A DNA stretch of 64,000 nucleotides from Brevibacterium sp. CS2 (lineage in GTDB: Bacteria; Actinomycetota; Actinomycetes; Actinomycetales; Brevibacteriaceae), in the NCBI RefSeq assembly GCF_005280295.1, contig NZ_CP040020.1, forward strand, positions 372,001 through 436,000, in the 5' to 3' direction. The notes beneath the pieces are model-generated. The model did not search any database. It was not told the origin of the DNA and was given only the letters and a program-made list of their open reading frames with translations. A program made the translations under genes and the position numbers. This document shows, one piece after another, positions 44,116 through 52,624 of the stretch. Every line of letters begins with the position of its first letter. Position 1 is the first letter of the stretch.

Positions 44116-44751
44116 ATGAAGATGACCGAGAACATCATTGAGAACACCGTTCCGACCATTGAGGACGTCACGACGGGTGCGCCGGCGCGTGCCGCGCTCG
44201 CCGAGGTGGAGCAGCGGATTGCTCTGGCGGATCGTGCGGAGGCTGATGTTCGCCGACGCCTGGCCGACGGCGAGGATGTGGGGAAGCGTGAGCTCGCGGA
44301 TCTCCGCGACGAGCGTGAGGTTCTTGAGCTTCGCGCTGAGGGCCTGCGGGAGAAGGCGGCGGCGGCCGACGAGGCCGACGTTCGCGCCGTGGCTGAGGCG
44401 GTCCGGGCGGCTATTGCCGGTGTCCCGGAGGTGCCGGATTCTGATGTGCTGGCCGGTGAGATTGCCGCTGAGGTGGAGGCGCTTATCTCGGAGCGGCTGG
44501 CCGAGGCCGCGCCTCTCTTCGAGGCGCATGAGCGCTACCGTGCTGCGGTTCTCCGCCTGGCCAGGTCGGTGCCGCAGCACCGCCTTTCTGCTTACGGGGT
44601 CGGGCGGTCGGAGCGTCCGCGGTTCGGCACCGACCCTGGCACGGTGGAGGACGGGGTGTCGGGTGCCCGCCTGGCGCCGGTGACGGCTTCGACGGCCGAG
44701 TTCACGGTGCGCCGGGCGGTGTCGAGCGCGGTGAAGCTCCCGCGCCGCTGA
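44116..44751 (+). CDS. Coiled-coil element protein
   Basis: 211 residues, mostly helical. Residues 25-85 are a strong coiled coil (ALAEVEQRIALADRAEADVR, KRELADLRDEREVLELRAEG). No catalytic motif seen. It is the last gene of the plus-strand run 41.7-44.8 kb and is followed by a terminator. In phages a coiled-coil protein at such a place may be a scaffold or transport protein, but that is a guess. Confidence 0.55.
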   Translation: MKMTENIIENTVPTIEDVTTGAPARAALAEVEQRIALADRAEADVRRRLADGEDVGKRELADLRDEREVLELRAEGLREKAAAADEADVRAVAEAVRAAIAGVPEVPDSDVLAGEIAAEVEALISERLAEAAPLFEAHERYRAAVLRLARSVPQHRLSAYGVGRSERPRFGTDPGTVEDGVSGARLAPVTASTAEFTVRRAVSSAVKLPRR

Positions 44752-44924
44752 CTTCTGCCGAGGTCGTCGCTATTGGCTCGGCGAGGGGTGCGCCGGATGC
44801 TGGGCGGGGGCGGGGGTAGTGCTGTCGGCCGCCCTGTCACGGTTCGGTAACGGTTGCGGGCACGCGATGGTGTAGCACATATGTCAAGACCCTAAAATGC
44901 CCCTTCGCTGTTCTGGGCATGATG

Positions 44925-44960
44925 AGGCCCCGGTTCCCGCTCGTGCGGGGCCGGGGCCTT
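44925..44960. terminator. Bidirectional terminator
   Basis: AGGCCCCGG (44925-44933) with CCGGGGCCTT (44951-44960), loop about 17 bases. Lies between the coiled-coil gene and the convergent resolvase gene; the stem is flanked by TT on the plus side. Confidence 0.7.
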
Positions 44961-44975
44961 CGTCGTCCTGCGGGG

Positions 44976-45548
44976 TTAGGGTTTCGCGTATCGGCCTCGC
45001 CCGGTGAGGGCGGCGTGCAGCGTCTGTCGAGTCACGCCGAGTTCCCTGGCGATCTTGGCTTTGGCGACGCCGAGCGTGACGCGCTCGCGGGCCTGTTCGA
45101 TCTGTTCGGGGTTGAGTGCCGGGGCCTTCGCGTACTTCCCGGCGGCTTTCGCTAGCGCGATTCCGTCGCGTTGGCGTTCTCTGATGGATTCGCGTTCGAG
45201 TTCTGCGAACGCCGCGAAGATCGTCAGCATCGCTTTGCCGACTTTGTCGTTGACGTTGAGGTTCGGTGTGTCCACGAACTCGACGGCGACGCCTTTGTTG
45301 TTGAGTTCTTCGACGAGTTCGAGGAGGTCGCGTGTGTTGCGGGCAAGCCGGTCGATGCTCTTGACGCGGATCGTGTCGCCCCGCCTGGCGAACTTCACTA
45401 GCGCGTTGAGTTCGGCGCGGTCTTCGCGGTTCTTCCCGGATGCTTTCTCGTCGATGATCTGGTCAACGCCGCGCAGCGCTTCGTGCTGGCGTCCGAGGTT
45501 CTGGTCCGTCGTGGAGACTCTGGCGTACCCGTAGATGCGTGAACTCAT
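44976..45548 (-). CDS. Serine recombinase (resolvase/invertase)
   Basis: 190 residues. Ser12 in YARVSTTDQN is the catalytic serine; other family blocks are VKSIDRLARNTRDL, FVDTP and IFAAFAELERESIRERQRDG. The C-terminus has the resolvase helix-turn-helix, AKIARELGVTRQTLHAAL. It is an intact small resolvase of Tn3/Hin type. The target is unknown: it may resolve dimers of the element, or be a relic of a transposon, although no terminal repeats or transposase are found nearby. Confidence 0.93.
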   Translation of the reverse strand: MSSRIYGYARVSTTDQNLGRQHEALRGVDQIIDEKASGKNREDRAELNALVKFARRGDTIRVKSIDRLARNTRDLLELVEELNNKGVAVEFVDTPNLNVNDKVGKAMLTIFAAFAELERESIRERQRDGIALAKAAGKYAKAPALNPEQIEQARERVTLGVAKAKIARELGVTRQTLHAALTGRGRYAKP

Positions 45549-45731
45549 GTCTTAAACCTGTTTCCGATAGTGGTAAACGACGTTTCTGATGACTTGATAC
45601 TACGCATGTCCTCGGGAGTGCGTCAACCGACAATCACGGTATGCGTGCTTTTACATGCAGTCACAGGCCCGGACGTGTCCAGAGCGCGGAAAGCTTGGTC
45701 GGCCTTCGGCAGACCAATAGAATAGTGCGCT
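45549..45731. promoter_or_regulatory. Divergent promoter region, possible resolution site
   Basis: Relatively AT-rich gap between the resolvase and HEPN genes. GTTTCCGATAGTGGTAAAC (45558-45576) is an imperfect inverted repeat right upstream of the resolvase start, the usual place of res sites. No full three-site res array is certain. Confidence 0.35.
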
Positions 45732-46589
45732 ATGAGTGAAATCCAATTCGCGCGATACCGGGAGTACGTCGCGGCCCGCGTTGATGCAAACAATGCGATG
45801 ATCGCCCTGCTTGCGGGATCACGGCTGTCCGCTCACAGCCTTCAACTCCACAAAGGATCGCCCCACCATCTGCCCGGGCTGTTTCCTTCTGTCGAGGATA
45901 TCGACCGGTTCAATCTTCTTCCTGACCACGCCTCGGAACTGCTGCTCGACGCCGATGCACACCTTGCAGCCGTTGCGATTCCGTATGCGCTTGCCCTATA
46001 CGAGGCATTCGTCAAGGAAGCAGTTTCGATGTTGCAGCGCGAGGGGTACAAAGTCGCACGGGATCGTGCTGCCCTCAATGCTGGACGCATGCACCAGACG
46101 TTGTATCAAGCGGCAGGAACTCCTGAACCAGCCGACAACGTTTCGCTTTTCCACGTGCTCCGTTGCGCCAGGAACGCACAGATTCATCACGCAGGGAGCA
46201 TCACCAAAGAGGTGCGCGACTCCATAGCATCACTCAGCTCGGGACAACGCGCAAAGTGGGAGAAACTCACAATGGGCGCGGCCGAGGCCATGTTCGTTGA
46301 TGGGCAATTGCACTTCACCCTGGGGCACTTGATCGCCGCATTCGCCGTGACCAAAGAAGGCGCGCGTCGGGTTAATGATCTTCTTGAGCAGAAGCTGAGC
46401 AGGGAGAGTTGGGCTTCCTACGCAGTCGAGGACTACGCAGAAACGGCAAAGCACCCACGAAACAGCCGCAAATGGAAACAGGGGCTCATCGGATTCGCGC
46501 GCTTCCACTACTCCGGACTCCGCCTCACTGAATCCGAACTACAGGACGCTGCACGAGCAGCTGGCGCCTGGACGGCATCGTCTTGGTGA
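45732..46589 (+). CDS. HEPN-type protein, candidate RNase effector
   Basis: 285 residues, all helical in appearance and less GC-rich than neighbours. Residues 82-100 (IPYALALYEAFVKEAVSML) and the block VLRCARNAQIHHAGSIT give the HEPN pattern: a helix with E/K and the Rx4H motif (Arg147-Asn148...His152), as in RNAiVHN-type HEPN RNases. It stands alone, with no obvious nucleotidyltransferase (MNT) antitoxin. HEPN proteins act in toxin-antitoxin and phage-defence systems by cutting RNA. The family assignment is from the motif and helices only. Confidence 0.55.
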   Translation: MSEIQFARYREYVAARVDANNAMIALLAGSRLSAHSLQLHKGSPHHLPGLFPSVEDIDRFNLLPDHASELLLDADAHLAAVAIPYALALYEAFVKEAVSMLQREGYKVARDRAALNAGRMHQTLYQAAGTPEPADNVSLFHVLRCARNAQIHHAGSITKEVRDSIASLSSGQRAKWEKLTMGAAEAMFVDGQLHFTLGHLIAAFAVTKEGARRVNDLLEQKLSRESWASYAVEDYAETAKHPRNSRKWKQGLIGFARFHYSGLRLTESELQDAARAAGAWTASSW

Positions 46590-46602
46590 GAAGAAAGAAC
46601 AC

Positions 46603-46736
46603 GGGGGCTCTGTACCCATTGAGCTACTTCCGGCAAAGCCGGAGCCAGGAGTCGAACCTGGGTCTCCACTGTTTTTGTGCGAACTGAGGTTTTGCTCCTC
46701 TAGCCGCCGAACGGCGCCCGCTACCACCCATTATAC
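46603..46736 (-). ncRNA. tRNA-like sequence with T arm before D arm (permuted order)
   Basis: Reading the minus strand: a TATAAT box near 46731-46736, two small hairpins, then a T arm CCAGGTTCGACTCCTGG (46645-46661) and CTCCGGC (46638-46644). After TTT comes GCCGGAA and a D arm TAGCTCAATGGGTACAGAGC (ending at 46607). CTCCGGC and GCCGGAA can pair 6 of 7 as an acceptor stem. So both tRNA ends are present but in the reverse order. No anticodon stem-loop is convincing. It could be a permuted tRNA, a decoy RNA, or two tRNA fragments. Confidence 0.4.
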
Positions 46737-46795
46737 ATTCACGCGGCGGCGAAAAGCGAAGCGGTCGAGGAGAGACGAACTGATACGGTTCTCAT

Positions 46796-47668
46796 ATGGG
46801 TAATCGCAAGTCCTGCAGCGTTGCTGGCTGCGGAGAACGTCCGGTTGCTCGGGGGCTGTGTCAGCCTCACTACGACAAGTGGCATAAGCACGGCGATCCC
46901 CTCTACCAGCGCCCGAAACCGGCTCCCAAGCAGTGTTCGGTTGAGGGGTGCGAGAAGCTGGCTGAGACTCGGTCTCTCTGCTCCCAGCACTACGGCCAGT
47001 ACAAGCGCGGCACTCTTGGCCGTGTGTTGGGCGAGCGAGAGTGCAGCCAGTGCGGAGAGCCGTTCCAGCCGAAGCGCTCCAACTCCTGGACGTGCGACAA
47101 GACAGAGTGCCGGCGACGCCGCCACCGGGAACTTAACAGCGAATCGAAGGCTCGCCGTCCGCTGAAAGAGTACGTGCGCGAATGTGCCGGGTGCGGGACA
47201 GAGTTCACAACGACGAGTCGTGCTGTGAAGTACTGCTCTCCGCATTGCCCTGGTCGAGAGAAGAGGGCCTGGGGAGAGTTGCGGAAGGCAGTGGAGTCCA
47301 AGGACTACCGGACAATTCTTCGTGTGCTCGAAGAGCGCTCCGACAAGATCGCGTCTGGGTGCTGGGAGTGGCAAGGCGTGGTCGATTCTCGGGGCTATGG
47401 TCGGATCGGCTTCAACAGAGCTGGCCAGTTCTTGCCTCACCGCCTGGCCCTGGAAGCCAAACTCGGCAAACCGCTTGGAGAGCTTGTTGCTCACCATGTC
47501 TGCGCGAACCCACGGTGCACGAATCCGGACCACCTGGAACCGGTGACGCAAGCACAGAACCTCGGAGAGATGATGGCTCGATCAAACTTCCTCGCTCGGA
47601 TCAAGGAGCTTGAGGACGCGCTGCGCGAGCTCAATCCGAACCATCCGCTGCTACCGGGGTTCCAGTGA
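46796..47668 (+). CDS. HNH endonuclease with N-terminal zinc-knuckle repeats
   Basis: 290 residues. Two similar zinc knuckles start the protein (SCSVAGCGERPVARGLCQPHY and QCSVEGCEKLAETRSLCSQH), followed by CSQCGEPF..CDKTEC and CAGCGTEF..CSPHC. The nuclease core is HRLALEAKLGKPLGE then AHHVCANPRCTNPDHL, an HNH_3-type domain common in phages and homing endonucleases. It is a free-standing gene, which is typical of homing HNH enzymes. It may also act as an anti-phage or competing-phage nuclease. Confidence 0.88.
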   Translation: MGNRKSCSVAGCGERPVARGLCQPHYDKWHKHGDPLYQRPKPAPKQCSVEGCEKLAETRSLCSQHYGQYKRGTLGRVLGERECSQCGEPFQPKRSNSWTCDKTECRRRRHRELNSESKARRPLKEYVRECAGCGTEFTTTSRAVKYCSPHCPGREKRAWGELRKAVESKDYRTILRVLEERSDKIASGCWEWQGVVDSRGYGRIGFNRAGQFLPHRLALEAKLGKPLGELVAHHVCANPRCTNPDHLEPVTQAQNLGEMMARSNFLARIKELEDALRELNPNHPLLPGFQ

Positions 47669-47670
47669 CA

Positions 47671-47683
47671 GAGGTATACCTCG
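47671..47683. repeat. GAGGTATACCTCG repeat left of the Abi gene
   Basis: Contains the palindrome GAGGTATACCTC. GGTATACCTCG recurs in the same orientation at 48798-48808, so the pair brackets the Abi_C gene. Confidence 0.5.
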
Positions 47684-47863
47684 TTGGACGGGCTTGAGAG
47701 GCTGCGTCATTGACGCTCGGCAGAACACGTCTAGTCATCCGGAGTCCAGCGCTTAAACGTCTCCGCAAGTGGAGCGGTGAAGCAGTCTTTTCCAAAAGCG
47801 GCCGTGATACGGAATGCGCCGCGGTCGCGAGTTGCAAGAGGGTGAATTGGTTCACAGATCCTT

Positions 47864-48730
47864 ATGCTTGGGCCTATGGTCCTCCCGTCCAACCGCCTCC
47901 GAAATCAAATAACTGCAGACAAAGAAGCCGCAGGAGAAAATCTGTGGAGCGATTCCGTTGACCATCGAGCGCGTGTCCGGCTCGCCGCTGCATGGCAGTG
48001 GGTGAGTAGCCACGAGATGAGTTATGGGACCCATAGAATCGAGCCAAGTGAGGTGAGCTTTCTCCTACGGGTTCACGGTGGCTACGACCTAGGCTCATAC
48101 TTCGGCTGGGCTGACCTCAAAGCAACTACCGACCGAAAGCTCGTTTTCGACGCACTAGCGGCAGCGCACAAGTCCATAGCCCCTCACGACTACACATCCA
48201 GGGCGTTGTTCGAGGGCTTGGTGAATGACATCCTCCGGGAGCACAGAGTTGCTTACAAGTTCGTTGATGGTGATCTTGTGCCGTTCAAGTCGGATGAGCT
48301 GTTGCAGGAGGTCGTTGAACCTGCGGTGCGACTGTTGGTGAGTCGCGAGTTCTCGGGAGCGCAGGCCGCATACCTCGCCGCCCTTGAAGAGATAGTCAAC
48401 GGCGAGCCCGGAAACGCCATCACGGATGCTGGAACCGCGTTGCAGGAAACTCTCCAAGCGCTGGGGTGCGAAGGAGGCGCGTTGGGACCGTTGATCAAGG
48501 ACGCGAAGAAGCGAGGGCTTCTTGCCGGCCACGACCAAAACCTGGCAGCCGGGGTCACCAAATTTCTTGATTGGGCATCCGCTGACCGCAGTGAACTAGG
48601 CGACTCCCACAACCATTCGCATGCCACTCTCGATGACGCATGGCTGATGGTCCATGTGGCAGGCGCACTGATCGTCCGCTTAGCAGCCGAGCCTACTCGT
48701 GCCGCCGCAATTGAGAAGCGCAGCCGCTGA
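47864..48730 (+). CDS. Abi_C-domain (abortive infection) protein
   Basis: 288 residues. The C-terminal ~95 residues match the abortive-infection C-terminal domain pattern: AITDAGTALQETLQALGCEG then GPLIKDAKKRGLL, FLDWASADRSELGDSHNHSH and AWLMVHVAGALIVRLAAEP. The RxxxxD/H region (RSELGDSHNHSH) is HEPN-like. The N-terminal half is without known domain. Proteins of this type stop phage growth by killing or arresting the infected cell. The start may be 47864 or 47876; neither has a strong ribosome site. It lies in the AT-richer cargo section. Confidence 0.72.
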   Translation: MLGPMVLPSNRLRNQITADKEAAGENLWSDSVDHRARVRLAAAWQWVSSHEMSYGTHRIEPSEVSFLLRVHGGYDLGSYFGWADLKATTDRKLVFDALAAAHKSIAPHDYTSRALFEGLVNDILREHRVAYKFVDGDLVPFKSDELLQEVVEPAVRLLVSREFSGAQAAYLAALEEIVNGEPGNAITDAGTALQETLQALGCEGGALGPLIKDAKKRGLLAGHDQNLAAGVTKFLDWASADRSELGDSHNHSHATLDDAWLMVHVAGALIVRLAAEPTRAAAIEKRSR

Positions 48731-48797
48731 CGCTTCAATCATTCACTTAGTAAATGACCTCGGTCGGGCCTGTAGAGCTGCACTGTATTCCTGGGCG

Positions 48798-48808
48798 GGT
48801 ATACCTCG
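48798..48808. repeat. GGTATACCTCG repeat right of the Abi gene
   Basis: Direct copy of the sequence at 47673-47683. Confidence 0.5.
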
Positions 48809-49341
48809 ATTTACTACACGAAGCGTGTGTGTTCTGAGAACAAGGGGGCTGCCCCGGCCCGACTGTCCAACACACCCCCGTTGCTTTCAGAAGTCCTACG
48901 TAGCGTGTAGGAATTCGACCGTACAAGCGTGCTGTACGCCCTAGCAGCCACCACCGCGCCCGGCACACCAGCCAGACAACGCCACCACACCACCGGCCAG
49001 CGCGGCAGACACACACCGAGGACGCAGAGGGTAGGCAGGGCAGGCAGAGGCCAGGAGGCCGCAGGAGGGCCTGTACGGGCCTGGAGGGCCGCGACGGTGT
49101 GCAGGGCTGAGGGGCGGCCCCACGGCCGGCCCAGGCCCCGTAGCGTGCGTCTCAGTGGCATAGGGGTGCCCCATGACCCCCTGCGACGGTCGGGCAGGAC
49201 CGGTCGTTGACAGCGGCTGAGATTCTGCTCAGGTTTGAAAGCGTGTGAGCGTGCGTTCGGGGTGTTTTAGCCGGGGTTTCGGGGTGGGTGAACCGCCCGG
49301 CTGATCGCCGCAAGCGTGGAGCCGGCGAAGCGAGGTCCTAG
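48809..49341. other. Gene-poor stretch with short hairpins
   Basis: No gene that I can support. Contains ACACG-AAG-CGTGT (48816-48828), CCTAC..GTAGG near 48895 and GTAC..GTAC near 48920, then a G/C-skewed run of GGCAGG/GGCC repeats (49030-49100). Open frames here have biased composition and no ribosome sites. It may be a control region or decayed DNA. Confidence 0.4.
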
Positions 49342-49367
49342 GAATTTATCGTCCGGACGATAAATTC
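49342..49367. promoter_or_regulatory. Perfect 26-bp palindrome GAATTTATCGTCC|GGACGATAAATTC
   Basis: An exact 13-bp-arm palindrome, AT-rich at both ends and unlike the host DNA. It immediately precedes, and partly overlaps in frame, a helix-turn-helix remnant. Probably an operator of the element's repressor. Confidence 0.6.
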
Positions 49368-49570
49368 GGAGTCGTCGAGGCGAGCAAGATCATGGGCCGG
49401 TCGGACAACACGATCCGCGCTTACCTCAATGCGTGGAACAACGCTGCCGCGGGCACCGGCGGGCCGGGTGCCCTTGAGCCTCGGACTCTACGATCCGAGG
49501 CGACGCCGACGGCCTGTGCGCCCCGTCGTCGGAGTTGCGGCCGGAGGACTTCTTCTCCTACGCCAACTAG
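49365..49570 (+). pseudogene. Remnant of an element HTH (repressor-like) protein
   Basis: In one frame, FGVVEASKIMGRSDNTIRAY then LNAWNNAA gives a helix-turn-helix. After about residue 45 the frame is lost. In another frame ADGLCAPSSELRPEDFFSYAN runs to a TAG at 49568, a plausible C-terminus of the same protein. No intact start is present. I read it as a frameshifted and 5'-truncated DNA-binding protein, possibly the former immunity repressor. Evidence is only motif-level. Confidence 0.4.
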
Positions 49571-49668
49571 CTCGCCCGCCGCCGAGGTCATGGCCCGATC
49601 GTTTGTTGCGGAACCGCAGTGCTTCTACACCTGGAACGGTCATCACGTCAAACGAAATCCGCGTTTCC

Positions 49669-49686
49669 GTGACAGTAGCGTGACAG
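49669..49686. repeat. Integrase arm-type site pair, right
   Basis: GTGACAG at 49669 and 49680, 11 bp apart, as at the left end (39993/40004), and in the same orientation. Confidence 0.6.
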
Positions 49687-49801
49687 TGAGATCGTGAAGC
49701 AGGCTGAACGCAGGCACCTGCATAACTTGATCTTCGAGTCAAACCCATCGGCCACGATTCGAGATGGTCGAGCGTTTGCCCTGGTCAGGGGTGGTGGTTT
49801 G

Positions 49802-49889
49802 TGGCGGTGAGTGTGGGATTCGAACCCACGGCCCCTGTGGGGGCAACGGTTTTCAAGACCGTCACATTCGGCCGCTCTGTCAACTCACC
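49802..49889 (-). tRNA. tRNA-Ser (anticodon UGA), host/element hybrid with encoded CCA
   Basis: Acceptor GGTGAGT/ACTCACC, D arm, anticodon stem ACGGT/ACCGT with loop CTTGAAA (UGA), variable arm GCCCC/GGGGC, T arm GTGGG-TTCGAAT-CCCAC, discriminator G, CCA encoded. The 5' part (49862-49889) is host sequence. The 3' part (49802-49861) belongs to the element and differs from the displaced host 3' half at 39885 in the variable arm, in the T stem and in having CCA. Confidence 0.93.
49844..49861. repeat. attR core, 18 bp
   Basis: Identical to 39927-39944; the anticodon region of the tRNA gene. Confidence 0.8.
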
Positions 49890-49978
49890 TCGCACCGGGC
49901 GACCGGCCGGGAGACCCCGTCCTGCCTGGCGGTGCACCCCACATTCTGTCACAACCACACACCCGGGCGAGGTGTAGT

Positions 49979-50121
49979 GACGTCCCCGCTGTGACTTCCC
50001 CGCTGGGACACCGGGGCGGACTGTGGGCCGACAGCCGGTGACGTCCCCGCTGTGACGCCGGAGCTCCGATTGCGCCGCCCGGGCTCCGGCGGCTCTCCAT
50101 CCGCGACGTCCCCGCTGTGAC
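49979..50121. repeat. Three copies of GACGTCCCCGCTGTGAC
   Basis: 17-bp direct repeats at 49979-49995, 50040-50056 and 50105-50121, spacing 61 and 65 bp; a partial copy (TTCCCCGCTGGGAC) follows the first. They fill the 420-bp gap between the hybrid tRNA and glgX. No gene is supported here. Confidence 0.85.
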
Positions 50122-50310
50122 GCCCGGCCGTCCCGGGGCCGTCCACCGGGACCGGATCGTCCCGTCGTCGCCTGCCCGCGACCCGCGCCACAGTTCGGCA
50201 ACAGTTCATCCGTCGCCGCGGAGGCCGGTGAATCCGCGTCCGGACCACTCGGTAGGCTAGAGCAGGACCCACCGGTCCCGTGAAACCGAGCCTGTCAGGA
50301 GACATCCTCA

Positions 50311-52587
<2,277 letters not shown>

Positions 52588-52624
52588 GCGCCGCCCGAGC
52601 CCACCCGACCGAGCAGGAGTGAGA

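Larger units (their letters stand above)
39927..49861. mobile_element. 9.9-kb integrative element in tRNA-Ser(UGA), satellite-like, carrying defence-type genes
   Basis: Bounded by identical 18-bp sequences (CAACGGTTTTCAAGACCG) at 39927-39944 and 49844-49861, both inside tRNA-Ser anticodon sequence. The tyrosine integrase gene is next to the left end. Contents: integrase, Xis-like protein, winged-helix protein, HNH, four small coupled genes, resolvase, HEPN-type protein, tRNA-like RNA, second HNH, Abi_C protein and a decayed HTH gene. No capsid, tail, portal, terminase, FtsK/Tra or relaxase gene is seen. Base composition from 45.6 to 48.9 kb is clearly less GC-rich than the host DNA, pointing to separate acquisition. 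Confidence 0.85.

Noticed and set aside
44976..45548. Resolvase as mark of a complete Tn3-type transposon
   Set aside because: No transposase and no terminal inverted repeats are visible on either side.
46739..47551. 270-residue minus-strand frame opposite the second HNH gene
   Set aside because: The plus strand encodes clear zinc knuckles and an HNH core; this frame is the shadow.
48929..49210. Possible small gene in the right part of the element
   Set aside because: Arg/Gly/Pro-biased translation, no ribosome site and no recognisable domain.
49785..50201. Minus-strand frame with repeated HSGDVT peptide
   Set aside because: It overlaps the tRNA and merely translates the 17-bp DNA repeats.
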